64,000 nucleotides of DNA from Calditrichota bacterium (GTDB taxonomy: Bacteria > Zhuqueibacterota > Zhuqueibacteria > Zhuqueibacterales > Geothermadaptataceae), in NCBI GenBank assembly GCA_008501765.1, contig QQUE01000012.1:372001-436000 (forward strand), read 5' to 3'. The notes beneath the pieces are model-generated. The model made no database searches, was not told where the DNA came from, and saw only the letters and a list, made by a program, of their open reading frames with translations. Below, piece by piece: positions 18,637-27,922 of the stretch (the stretch's first letter is position 1; every line of letters starts with the position of its first letter). The translations under genes and the position numbers were made by a program.

Positions 18637-19298
18637 ATGCGATGAAAATACGATTGCAACTGAAAAGTGCGGCCACCTTTGGCCGCGGAGATGGCGTTGC
18701 CGGACTGGTCGATGGAGAAATCGAACATGATCGCTTTGGTTTTCCTTTCTTACGGGGTCGAACGCTCAAAGGACTATTGGCCGAATCGGCGGAAAATATA
18801 GTCTATACGCTTGAATTGCAGCACAAAGAAGGATGGCGCACAATCCAGAAACAACTCTTCGGTGATCCCGGACGGGGCTATGCTGAACAGGGCATTCTGC
18901 GCATCGGGGATGCCTGCTTGCCACAGGCCATCCGCTATTTAGTTCAAAAAGAACAAGAGCAAACAAAAACAATATTTACTCAAGAAAATGTTTTACAAAG
19001 CCTGACAGGCATTCGCAAACAAACCGCGGTTAACCATGAGGGCGGCTCCGAGCATGCATCATTACGCGCGATACGGGTGCTTTTACCGGAAATTATCCTG
19101 CACGCCCCACTTTCTTTCCGGATTGCAACAGAACCAACGGAAAAGCAACTGGCCTTTCTTACTGCAACGCTGCTGGACTTACGCCATGCCGGAACCGGAC
19201 GCAACCGTGGCCGTGGATGGCTGGAAGCAGATTTGATGGCAGAAAATGAAATCGAAACAGACCGCCATTTTCAAAAATTTGCAGATTTGATGGCTTAA
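18633..19298 (+). CDS. Small Cas7-like RAMP protein
   Basis: A 221-aa RAMP of the Csm3-like group. SAATFGRGDGVAG and LRGRTLKGLLAES match the RAMP core, where the latter helix packs on crRNA, and GTGRNRGRGWLEADL is the C-terminal Gly-rich loop. It is expected to line the crRNA-target backbone. The start overlaps the cas10 stop (ATGA); an internal ATG at 18642 is an alternative. Confidence 0.8.
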   Translation: MNAMKIRLQLKSAATFGRGDGVAGLVDGEIEHDRFGFPFLRGRTLKGLLAESAENIVYTLELQHKEGWRTIQKQLFGDPGRGYAEQGILRIGDACLPQAIRYLVQKEQEQTKTIFTQENVLQSLTGIRKQTAVNHEGGSEHASLRAIRVLLPEIILHAPLSFRIATEPTEKQLAFLTATLLDLRHAGTGRNRGRGWLEADLMAENEIETDRHFQKFADLMA

Positions 19299-19315
19299 TA
19301 ATGAGGAAAAACGAA

Positions 19316-21019
19316 ATGACTGGAATCTATTACACTATAAAATTGAGCGAACCCGTGCTGGCCAATAACCTGGCCGGGGACACCAACAGCGCCCAATCAT
19401 TGCCATATATTCCTGGCGGATTGATACGCGGGGCATTGATCACCGAACATAGTGCATCGAAAAAAAGACAGATCGATAGCAAAGATGAAGATTTCCGTTC
19501 TCTTTTTTTAAATGGCAGCACACGTTTCCTTCACGCATACCCACTTCAAGCAATTGGTAGAAGTCAATACCGTGTTTTACCTGCTTCTCTGTCCTGGAAA
19601 ATGCTCAAGGATGACACGATTGGTGATGGCGGAAATTTTTATGATTTAGCTGCAATCGATTACCTAAAACTCGAGCCACTGCTTCAGATTAAAAACACTG
19701 ATTTTGAAGCCCTCAAAAATGTCAAATTTCAGACCTATTGGCAAGCAGCTAATGCTTACCACAGTCGTGAAGTAGAATATCAATTCAACCTGCACACCCA
19801 GCGTGAAGCGATGCAAGGCCGTGCCACTGAAGCAAATGGCGCTGTTTTTCGCTATGAAGCGCTACCAGCCGGTTTGCTACTTCGTGGCTATATTTTAACA
19901 GAAGATAAAAACAATCTTGCCACGATTAAAAACCTGCTCAAACCCGGAGACGAACTATGGTTTGGTAAATCGCGCACTGCAGGTTATGGTAAAGCTATTG
20001 TCGAAGAGGTTGATGAATTTGATCCTGATCTCGAGTGGCATGAAAGCTTTACCTGGCCTTTTAATAACACATCTCCAGAAGAAGATGATGCAAGAAATGA
20101 AGCCAAATGGTACCCGGATGAAAACGTGAACTCGTTTTATCTCACTTTTCTCAGTCCTGCCATCGTGCGTGATAAAAACGGTCACTTTACCGACGATCCG
20201 AGTTCAGCTATTGCAGCACGACTTGATATTGCACCTGATGATCTGCTGACAGGAAAAGTTTTTCGCAAAACCGAAGTGGTTGGCGGTTTCAACCGCAAAT
20301 GGGGATTACCTTTACCGCAAGTCCAGGCTATTTCGGCCGGTAGTGTGTTTGTTTATGAATTGAAAACTGGATCTGATGTTAAAGTTGTAAAGCTAAAAGA
20401 TTTAATAAATACCGGGATTGGCGAGCGCCGCGCCGAAGGTTTTGGCCGGGTGATGTGTGAGAAGCACGTTGCAGTAAGTTCATCCTGGCAAAAACACAAG
20501 CCGGAGCTTCCAATAGATAAAGGCAAATCAGAATTGGATGATGATAGCAAAAGCATTGCACAGTTAATGCTCAAGCGCTTGCTACAAGTTGACTTGGATA
20601 AAAAACTGCTCGACGCCATCCACGACCACACCATAATCGGTGATATCAAAAACAATCAAATTTCCCGCTGGCGCATTATCATCCGGGATGCAATGGTTAA
20701 AAGGACACTGGAAGAAAAGCTGGACCGTTTACGTGAGTTTATAACCGGTGAAGAGAAAAAGAATCAAAAAAGCTGGAAAGAGATAAAAAACATAAGAATT
20801 AGCAGTTCCAGGAATGACATTACACTTTTTTCAGGTTGGATCAAAAAGTTAGCCGAGAATAAGGAAAATTTCATTTGGTTGGAATTAGGCTATTCACGAA
20901 CGCCTTCGTTATCGCTCAGTGAACTCGTGAACATTAATGCCGACGATGAAATGGCTGCCGAATATGCTTTGCGCCTGCTGGACGGTGTTTTGGCGAAAAA
21001 CGCAAAAGGAGGTGAGTAA
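19316..21019 (+). CDS. csx10: Csx10-like RAMP protein (type III-D marker)
   Basis: A 567-aa protein. The start TGIYYTIKLSEPVLANN and LPYIPGGLIRGALITEH match Csx10, the Cas5-like RAMP that defines type III-D. GKSRTAGYGKAIVEE and GIGERRAEGFGRVM are two Gly-rich RAMP loops. The C-terminal ~170 residues are charged and helical. I chose ATG 19316 because a gagg site lies 9 bp before it; ATG 19301 is possible. It probably holds the 5' tag of the crRNA. Confidence 0.75.
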   Translation: MTGIYYTIKLSEPVLANNLAGDTNSAQSLPYIPGGLIRGALITEHSASKKRQIDSKDEDFRSLFLNGSTRFLHAYPLQAIGRSQYRVLPASLSWKMLKDDTIGDGGNFYDLAAIDYLKLEPLLQIKNTDFEALKNVKFQTYWQAANAYHSREVEYQFNLHTQREAMQGRATEANGAVFRYEALPAGLLLRGYILTEDKNNLATIKNLLKPGDELWFGKSRTAGYGKAIVEEVDEFDPDLEWHESFTWPFNNTSPEEDDARNEAKWYPDENVNSFYLTFLSPAIVRDKNGHFTDDPSSAIAARLDIAPDDLLTGKVFRKTEVVGGFNRKWGLPLPQVQAISAGSVFVYELKTGSDVKVVKLKDLINTGIGERRAEGFGRVMCEKHVAVSSSWQKHKPELPIDKGKSELDDDSKSIAQLMLKRLLQVDLDKKLLDAIHDHTIIGDIKNNQISRWRIIIRDAMVKRTLEEKLDRLREFITGEEKKNQKSWKEIKNIRISSSRNDITLFSGWIKKLAENKENFIWLELGYSRTPSLSLSELVNINADDEMAAEYALRLLDGVLAKNAKGGE

Positions 21020-21020
21020 A

Positions 21021-22766
21021 ATGGCTGATCAACAATCAAATACAACAAATGTGGATTATCGCTCAACCCACCGCTTCATTCGCGAACGTTGGGTGATTGA
21101 AGGCACATTGGACCTGACTTCGCCTGCTCATTTCGGCTCCGGTGATCCGAGCTATTTTACTGACATGCCCATCATGCTCGATGAAAAAACAGGCGACCCG
21201 CTTTTACCCGGCACCTCCATCGCCGGCGCTCTGCGCAACTACTTGCGCGAACGCCAATGCGGTGACGGCAAACCCTTACCCCAATTCCCCGACAGTACCA
21301 GCTACGGTAGCTTAACAAAAGCAGAAGCACAATTTAAAAATCTGGGCAAACCCGAGCGTGACCTATACGCCACGGCGCTTTTCGGAATGTTTCGTGGGGA
21401 TGAAGATGGTTCCCAAAGCCCACTCATCGTTTTCGACTCGTGCGCCAATGTGGATGAAAATACGCATATCGAGTTGCGCGATGGTGTAAGAATTGATCCA
21501 ACAACACGCACTGCCCAAGATAAAATGAAATATGACGTCGAATTGCTGGCTGCCGGTACGACATTCCCCCTACGATTCGAGTTGGCGATTGGATTACCAG
21601 AAAAACCCAAATCAATCGACAAAGATGCCGACGAGAATACTAAAGAGATTGAACGTCAACGGCAAGATGCGCAATTCAAACAACACCGGCAGAAACTACT
21701 GTCCGCTCTTGCTTCCGCACTCGATGGCTTTTCTGATGGCCAAATCAAACTCGGCGCCCGCAAAACACGGGGATTCGGCGAATGCAAAGTCATCAACTGG
21801 GACATAACCCGGTACGATCTTACAACCAAAGATGGGGTGCTGGGTTGGTTGGTCGGCGTGCGTAATGGAAACGTTTTGACAACAAAACCGACTATCCCAA
21901 AACAATGCGGCGAATCTGTACTGTCGGCACTACAAAAATTCGAGGGGATCGATGATTCCGTCAAGATCATCGATGATGCGCGACGACGAGCCAGGCTAAC
22001 AGCGACCTTTTCTCTTGATGGTTCGCTGCTCATCCGATCCGGTTTTGGTGAAAAGGATCAAGGCCCCGACGCCATGCACTTGCACTCCTGGCGAGGAAAT
22101 AAAAAGAAACCCATTCTCCCGGGTACAAGCTGGGCAGGCGTGTTGCGCCATCGGGCAACACAGATTGCGAATACGATCGGTAATGAGAAACAAGCGCAAC
22201 TATTCATCGACGAACTGTTTGGGCCATCTGAATTAGAAAAAGATGAAAAGCGCACCTTCGCCAGCCGCTTGAGCATTCGGGAAACAGTGATTAAGCACAA
22301 AGAACCGGAAGATGAAAACCTGAAATCCCTGGTGCAAACACGCGTGAAAATCGACCGCTTTACCGGTGGGGCTTTTGAAACAGCGCTTTTCAGTGAGCAA
22401 CCGTTGTTTGGTAATGACGAAACACGCATTCAACTTGAGATGATCCTGAAACCACCCGCACGCAAAGATACAAAAAAAATCGACTCCAATGCTGTGAATG
22501 AAGCAGAAGTTGGCCTTTTGCTCTTGCTGCTGAAAGATTTGTGGACCAGCGATTTACCCGTCGGCGGTGAAAACAGCGTCGGACGCGGACGCTTAAAAGG
22601 TGCAACCGCCGTTTTAAAATTCGACGATGGCCGCGAATGGCAGTTCATTCGTAAAGGTGAATTTGGCGTCGAGGTGACTGGCAGTAAAAAACAAGACCTG
22701 GAAAACTTCGTCAATGCATTCAATCGGGAGATAAAAAAAGATGACAGCAAACAATCTACAAAATAA
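21021..22766 (+). CDS. Double-RAMP (Cas7-Cas7) fusion protein
   Basis: A 581-aa protein made of two RAMP domains. Domain 1 (~residues 18-275) has LTSPAHFGSGD, LPGTSIAGALRNYLRE and GARKTRGFGECKV. Domain 2 (~320-575) has the same order: FSLDGSLLIRSGFGE, LPGTSWAGVLRHRAT and GGENSVGRGRLKGA. Fused Cas7 domains are known from type III-D and III-E. It starts at ATG 21021 after a perfect aaggaggtgag site inside the end of csx10, and overlaps the next gene by 26 bp. Confidence 0.85.
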   Translation: MADQQSNTTNVDYRSTHRFIRERWVIEGTLDLTSPAHFGSGDPSYFTDMPIMLDEKTGDPLLPGTSIAGALRNYLRERQCGDGKPLPQFPDSTSYGSLTKAEAQFKNLGKPERDLYATALFGMFRGDEDGSQSPLIVFDSCANVDENTHIELRDGVRIDPTTRTAQDKMKYDVELLAAGTTFPLRFELAIGLPEKPKSIDKDADENTKEIERQRQDAQFKQHRQKLLSALASALDGFSDGQIKLGARKTRGFGECKVINWDITRYDLTTKDGVLGWLVGVRNGNVLTTKPTIPKQCGESVLSALQKFEGIDDSVKIIDDARRRARLTATFSLDGSLLIRSGFGEKDQGPDAMHLHSWRGNKKKPILPGTSWAGVLRHRATQIANTIGNEKQAQLFIDELFGPSELEKDEKRTFASRLSIRETVIKHKEPEDENLKSLVQTRVKIDRFTGGAFETALFSEQPLFGNDETRIQLEMILKPPARKDTKKIDSNAVNEAEVGLLLLLLKDLWTSDLPVGGENSVGRGRLKGATAVLKFDDGREWQFIRKGEFGVEVTGSKKQDLENFVNAFNREIKKDDSKQSTK

Positions 22767-23331
22767 TCAATGGAATCCACCGGCAAACGATGCCGTCGTA
22801 GCAGACTGGATCGCTACGAAAATGGCCGCGGTCGCTGATCTTGCCAAAGATAAAAAAAGCTATCTGCTCGCCCATGCTGACGATGGCGTCATCTGGGGAA
22901 AATACGAAAGTGGGCAATTTCTCACTTCTACAACTGTTGCCCCAAATGCCAAAATTTCCCCTGAGTTACGAGGTATCACTATTCAGCAGGCTTTTCTCTT
23001 CAATTCAGCCTGCGAGCTCCGGCTTTTTCATGATGAATTAGGTGCCTGGCAGTGCATGCTTGTGCAAGATAGCGAGCCATCAATCGATGAATGGCAGGTT
23101 TTATGGGGCGATCGAGCAGAACAGAATTTCAATGCTGATTTTACCCATCTTCGAGATGTAACACAACAAGGCCTCGATCACATCGTTCCTATCAAAATTG
23201 AAAATACCGATTTGGAAAAAGGTGAGCGTGGAAAATTGTTACTGCGCCATTTCATTCAATTTGATGACGACACCGGCGAAGCGCGCATCGCCTACAGCCG
23301 GCTTGTCGATGTGGAGAAAGACCTATGCTAA
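22741..23331 (+). CDS. Csx19-like type III-D protein (TIGR03984-like)
   Basis: A 196-aa protein with YLLAHADDGVIWGKYESG, a hallmark of the TIGR03984 (Csx19-type) family found in III-D operons, followed by a strand-rich middle (TIQQAFLFNSACELRLFHDELG) and LWGDRAE. Its role in the complex is not established. It overlaps both neighbours (26 bp and 7 bp), so expression is tightly linked. Confidence 0.7.
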   Translation: MTANNLQNNQWNPPANDAVVADWIATKMAAVADLAKDKKSYLLAHADDGVIWGKYESGQFLTSTTVAPNAKISPELRGITIQQAFLFNSACELRLFHDELGAWQCMLVQDSEPSIDEWQVLWGDRAEQNFNADFTHLRDVTQQGLDHIVPIKIENTDLEKGERGKLLLRHFIQFDDDTGEARIAYSRLVDVEKDLC

Positions 23332-26018
23332 AACACGACAATCCCGAACGCTCGCGCATCGATCGACGAGGCCGCGTTTACAAAGCACGAGCGCCTTATA
23401 ATTTTGTGCCCTTGCCGGATAAAGTGGTGTCAGCTTCCACTGTTCTCGACCAGGATCGTTTTCATACCGAGGCACGCAACAGCGATCCGGTTGAAGTCCT
23501 TTCCGGCTACATTGATTGCGATTTAGAGACCTGCTCGCCGGTTTATGTTAGAGGCATGTTACCCTGGGATAAATTCCGCCAGCAAGGGAATGATGATGAA
23601 AAGAAAAAAAACTACAAAGACCAAATAAAAAACAATCCCGACTTTTTCCATATTCACGCAAAAGACAAACCTGTTATTCCCGGCAGCACGCTTCGGGGTA
23701 TGGTACGCAACGTTATCGAAATCATTGCTCACGGCCGACTGCGCTGGGTGAGTGATGCGCAAAAATTCAATTACCGGGCTGTCGCTGCGCCGCGCACTGA
23801 TCCACTCAGTGAACCGTACTCCCTGGCTCTCGGTAAATTCGGCAGTCGGGTAAAAGCCGGGTATCTCCTTAAAATGGGATCACTTTGGTACATCCAGCCG
23901 GCTAAAACACCGGAGCAGATGCGCTGGCCGGAACGATCGGGATTTCTCACTGTGCCCGAACGCAAAATTGGCGGCCGAGATATCGCAAATTTTATGCGGT
24001 TCAATAATCCAGGCTACAAACCTGCCTGGCATGCGGTGGGTTTTGAAATGCAAATCCGGCGTGCACGGCTACGGCCGGTGGATATTGTACAGATCGGTCA
24101 ACCACCACAGCGTTTCACCTATCAGGGAGTGCTGGTGTGTTCCGGCAACATGCTGGAAACGCAGACAAACAGTAAGGCGCAATCACCGCGCAAAAATCAC
24201 ACGCTCATTCTCCCGAGAGCCGAAGCCAACCCTTTGGCAATCCCACAGCAGGTTATGGATGATTATCTCATAAACATGACCACGTTTCAAAAAGAGAATC
24301 TTGTTCTCAATCCAAAAGAAAAGAATAATAAATGGTATAATAAGGATCAACACGAACTAATAAACGGTGCACCGGTTTTTTATGTCAATGATGGCAAAAA
24401 CATTCTGTATTTCGGCCATTGTCCCAATTTCCGGGTGCCGGCATTAAATCCGAAAAATGGACAGGCCATGTCGACGAAGGATTTTATCCCCGAGGTTGCG
24501 CTCGGGAGCGAGGAGCCGGATATTGTCGATGCCCTGTTTGGTTGGACCGATGACGATTGCTTTGGCCCGAAAAAGCAATACGCAGGACGTCTTTCTTTTG
24601 GTGATGCGCATTTCGTTTCGGCTCAGGAGAAAATGTGGCAAACCGAAACCGCGATAACACCTTCAGTGCTTGCCTCTCCAAGCCCATCGACTTTCCAGCA
24701 CTATTTCGTGCAAAATCGCACAGAAAACCATGATCCGGATATCAAAGCGAATTTGGCAAATTATACCACACCACCGGGGGAAACTGCGATTCGTGGACAA
24801 AAATTTTATTGGCACAAAGGCACCAAACCAAAAATCGAAGCCACAGAAAAAGAGCTCAAACACCAGACGCAACTGACACACATGCGCCCGCTCAATTCCG
24901 GTGTGCGCTTTTCCTTTCGCATCCATTTTGAGAACCTGCGCCAGCAGGAACTGGGCGCGTTACTGTGGGCGCTGGCGTTGCCCGGCCAAAGCGGCCGGAC
25001 CTATCGCCATAAACTCGGCATGGGTAAACCACTGGGCATGGGCGCTGTCGCGCTGACGCCACGACTCTATGTCTGTGATCGAAAAAGACGATACCGGCAA
25101 CTCTTTTCTTTTTCAGGCGATTCCCTGACTGATGCTTGGGAAGAAGCAACGACAACTGCAGCGCCAGAACAGTACATGCAAACCTTTGAAACCTTCATGA
25201 TTGAATCTTTGGGCAAGAATACGCAGGCCACACGATTTTCCCAACTCGAACGTATTCGCCTGTTGCTGCTTATGCTGAGCTGGCCGGGGCCCAATCCCCG
25301 GGAAACGCGCTACATGGAAATCGAACACAGCGAAGGCCGAGATACTTATAACGAATATGCCGAACGTCCTGTTTTGCCGGATCCTGCGGGCGTTATGGGC
25401 AGTAAAGTAGCGCGTCCCTCAGAACCGGAAATTCAGGAAGAAACAGAACTGCAAGAAGATGTTCAGGTTCCCACTGGTTACAAATCCGGAAAGGTCCTCG
25501 AATTTAATCTTGGGCCTTTTAAAGACTATGGCTTCATTCAACCGGATGCTGGTAGTGAGTCGGTTTTTGTCCACAAAAATCACCTGGCGCCGGGTGTTTA
25601 CCAGATTATTAATGAAGATCGTGTACACTTTCGCACCGCACCGGGAATCAGCGGTCGCCAGGAAGCCAGGGATGTGAAAATTGCACCTTCTGCGAGTCCC
25701 CGGGAAATACCGGAGGATGCGACAGAAGCGCAAAGCAGCGAAGACCATGATAATCGTGAACGTGAACCGAACGTGGAAATTGACCAGGAGGATGAACCGG
25801 ACACAAGCAACCCACGCCAGGATTTATGGGAAGAAGCAACGGTTATGAAAATGAGTAGCAAGGATAAGGCGCAGGTTAAAAACCAGGCTGGTGAAGTATT
25901 CGAATGCGGTAAAATTCCAGCAACCGTTCGGCTGCAGGAAGGTGATACCGTCATCGCCGAAGTGGTTCGCAGCAAAAATGAAATTATCCGGGCAGTCTTC
26001 AAGCAGAAAAAAGAATAA
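23325..26018 (+). CDS. Large RAMP protein (TIGR03986-like) with cold-shock domain and OB-like tail
   Basis: An 897-aa protein. Residues ~25-660 form a TIGR03986-type RAMP: APYNFVPLPDKVV, the VIPGSTLRGMVRNVIEI helix, FGHCPNFRVP, FQHYFVQ and HKLGMGKPLGMGAV. Residues ~719-787 read GKVLEF...KDYGFIQPDAGSESVFVH, a cold-shock domain with both RNP motifs. After an acidic linker, residues ~828-897 form a second small beta-rich domain (LWEEATVMKMSSKDKAQV...EGDTVIAEVVRSKNEIIRAVF). The same tail occurs inside the ATPase downstream. RAMP proteins do not usually carry a cold-shock domain; it may bind nascent or target RNA. Confidence 0.85.
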   Translation: MLKHDNPERSRIDRRGRVYKARAPYNFVPLPDKVVSASTVLDQDRFHTEARNSDPVEVLSGYIDCDLETCSPVYVRGMLPWDKFRQQGNDDEKKKNYKDQIKNNPDFFHIHAKDKPVIPGSTLRGMVRNVIEIIAHGRLRWVSDAQKFNYRAVAAPRTDPLSEPYSLALGKFGSRVKAGYLLKMGSLWYIQPAKTPEQMRWPERSGFLTVPERKIGGRDIANFMRFNNPGYKPAWHAVGFEMQIRRARLRPVDIVQIGQPPQRFTYQGVLVCSGNMLETQTNSKAQSPRKNHTLILPRAEANPLAIPQQVMDDYLINMTTFQKENLVLNPKEKNNKWYNKDQHELINGAPVFYVNDGKNILYFGHCPNFRVPALNPKNGQAMSTKDFIPEVALGSEEPDIVDALFGWTDDDCFGPKKQYAGRLSFGDAHFVSAQEKMWQTETAITPSVLASPSPSTFQHYFVQNRTENHDPDIKANLANYTTPPGETAIRGQKFYWHKGTKPKIEATEKELKHQTQLTHMRPLNSGVRFSFRIHFENLRQQELGALLWALALPGQSGRTYRHKLGMGKPLGMGAVALTPRLYVCDRKRRYRQLFSFSGDSLTDAWEEATTTAAPEQYMQTFETFMIESLGKNTQATRFSQLERIRLLLLMLSWPGPNPRETRYMEIEHSEGRDTYNEYAERPVLPDPAGVMGSKVARPSEPEIQEETELQEDVQVPTGYKSGKVLEFNLGPFKDYGFIQPDAGSESVFVHKNHLAPGVYQIINEDRVHFRTAPGISGRQEARDVKIAPSASPREIPEDATEAQSSEDHDNREREPNVEIDQEDEPDTSNPRQDLWEEATVMKMSSKDKAQVKNQAGEVFECGKIPATVRLQEGDTVIAEVVRSKNEIIRAVFKQKKE

Positions 26019-26034
26019 AAAGAAGGAGATTCCT

Positions 26035-26355
26035 GTGGATGTTGAAGCCATACGGCTGATCAATTTTATGGCCTTTGAAGATACCGGCTGGATCGAGCTT
26101 AAGCCGATCACGCTGCTGTTTGGGCATAACTCAAGCGGCAAAAGTGCTATTCTGCGCGCGCTACGTTTACTGAAACAAAGCTTGAAAGCGGATAGCAACA
26201 ATGGGCCGCTAATCTTTCTCGCTCGCAACCAGCTCGATCTCGGTGCTTTTCAAAGTGCATTGCACAGAAAACCCGATGATAAAAATGATACCGAGCGGTT
26301 TATGGTTTTTTGCTTCCGCTGTACACTTTCTATGCAAAAAGAGGAAGCCGTATAA
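26035..26355 (+). CDS. AAA ATPase, N-terminal part with Walker A (gene split by an in-frame stop)
   Basis: A 106-aa product from GTG 26035, preceded by aagaaggagat. It contains IRLINFMAFEDTGWIELKPI, the strand order of SMC/OLD-like ATPases, and Walker A GHNSSGKSAILRAL. It stops at TAA 26353-26355, and the next codon is an ATG in the same frame that opens the second half. Either one ATPase carries a nonsense mutation, or it is made as two chains. Composition is like the cas genes up to about 26280 and AT-rich afterwards. Confidence 0.75.
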   Translation: MDVEAIRLINFMAFEDTGWIELKPITLLFGHNSSGKSAILRALRLLKQSLKADSNNGPLIFLARNQLDLGAFQSALHRKPDDKNDTERFMVFCFRCTLSMQKEEAV

Positions 26356-27921
26356 ATGAATAATAATTTAATCGACTTAACAAATCAAATTAGGCATAAA
26401 AATAAGCTTATTCAAATCACGCGTAATGATCCAGATAAATGGATAGAAATAAGTATTGGATTTGCAACGGACAATGTATCCGTTTTTCCAGTATTACTCC
26501 GAATTGAATCGCCTTGGATATGTCGTGATGGGCAAAAAAGGTCAACTATTTTCGCTATTGAAAAATTTACACAAAAAACTGTTGACTCATTCGAATTGAA
26601 AGGCAACCCCTGGCACTTTTGGAGTGATCTTTTTGAAGATAAAAACGTGTATTGGCCTGATGATCTAAAAATAGAATCAGATGATAAGGGCTTTTGGCCT
26701 ATTTTTATAAACAATCAATCATTAAAAGTAATTAAGGAGAAGGTTGTTACTTTAGAAGAAAAAGGGAACATCTCTTCTTTAGATGAAGATGAAAATGAAA
26801 TAGAAACCGAAGTGCATCCATCGAGAGATGATTATCTACTCCTAGAATTTTTAATAGAAAATGCGCAACAGACTGTGAATAAATTACTGAGAAATATAAT
26901 TTATCATGGACCTTTACGACCGGAACCACAAAGAACTTTTGTATTGGCAGAATTGGATCAACAGGACTGGATAGAACGTGGGTTAAGTGATTTTATAGAC
27001 TTCCTAAGAAATGGAGTACGCGTAGGCGGATTCTATAATCGATTACATTTCTGGGTAAAAAAGCTAAAACTTGGATTTGATATTGAAGTTGTAGAAGAAC
27101 CTTTAATTGATGATGTTGACTCATTAAATCCACGTAGAAATTTGTGGGAAGAAGCAACAGTTATTAAAATGAATGGCCGGGATAAAGCACAAATTGAGAA
27201 CCTATTTGGTGAAAAATTTGAATGCAGTAGAATTCCAACATCGATACCGTTACAAAAGGCAGACAACATCATTATCGAGGTGATTCGAAATAAGAATGAA
27301 ATTATCAAGGCTACGTTCATACGGAGAAACAAGAAAAAAGTGTTCTTTGAAGGATGGCCTATTGTTAGAAAAATTGGAATTCGAGAACCGATTGAATCTG
27401 ATGTGCAGGAAAAAATATTTATTAATATTGCGGATGTAGGATCCGGTGTGTCGCAAGTATTACCGGTAATTCTCACTAGCTTATCAGCAAAACCAGGAAA
27501 ATATATAATAATTGAACAACCTGAATTGCATCTACACCCACGAGCGCAGGCTGAACTAGGAGATTTGTTTATCGAATGCATACAAAGAAATATTAGACTT
27601 ATGATAGAAACACATAGTGAACATCTGTTATTGCGTCTACAAAAACGCATTGCTCAAACATTGAGAGATGAACAATCACCAAAAAAAGTATCTAAAAATA
27701 AAGAATATACTTTAAAGATGAACCAGTTAAGTATTGTTTTTACTAACAGGCTTTCGAGCGTTAGTAAAATAGAACTTCTACGTTTTGATGAATTAGGTCA
27801 ATTTAAAGAAATACCTAAAGCTTTTCGTTACTTTTTTTCTGATGCCTACTCTGAGATATCAATAACGGATGAAGCGATAATAGAATTTATTAAATACAAA
27901 AAAGGGCTGGGGGAAAGTTAA
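26356..27921 (+). CDS. AAA ATPase (DUF3696-like), C-terminal part with inserted OB-like domain
   Basis: A 521-aa product in frame with the preceding Walker A fragment. It has LRNIIYHGPLRPEPQR, the signature VGSGVSQVLPVIL, Walker B YIIIEQPELHLHPRAQ, and the H-loop ETHSEHLLLRLQKRI, as in DUF3696/AAA_15 defence ATPases. Residues ~258-325 (PRRNLWEEATVIKMNGRDKAQI...NEIIKATF) are homologous to the C-terminal tail of the cold-shock RAMP upstream. The gene is markedly AT-rich against its neighbours. It is 1 bp from a PIN-domain gene. Confidence 0.85.
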   Translation: MNNNLIDLTNQIRHKNKLIQITRNDPDKWIEISIGFATDNVSVFPVLLRIESPWICRDGQKRSTIFAIEKFTQKTVDSFELKGNPWHFWSDLFEDKNVYWPDDLKIESDDKGFWPIFINNQSLKVIKEKVVTLEEKGNISSLDEDENEIETEVHPSRDDYLLLEFLIENAQQTVNKLLRNIIYHGPLRPEPQRTFVLAELDQQDWIERGLSDFIDFLRNGVRVGGFYNRLHFWVKKLKLGFDIEVVEEPLIDDVDSLNPRRNLWEEATVIKMNGRDKAQIENLFGEKFECSRIPTSIPLQKADNIIIEVIRNKNEIIKATFIRRNKKKVFFEGWPIVRKIGIREPIESDVQEKIFINIADVGSGVSQVLPVILTSLSAKPGKYIIIEQPELHLHPRAQAELGDLFIECIQRNIRLMIETHSEHLLLRLQKRIAQTLRDEQSPKKVSKNKEYTLKMNQLSIVFTNRLSSVSKIELLRFDELGQFKEIPKAFRYFFSDAYSEISITDEAIIEFIKYKKGLGES

Positions 27922-27922
27922 A

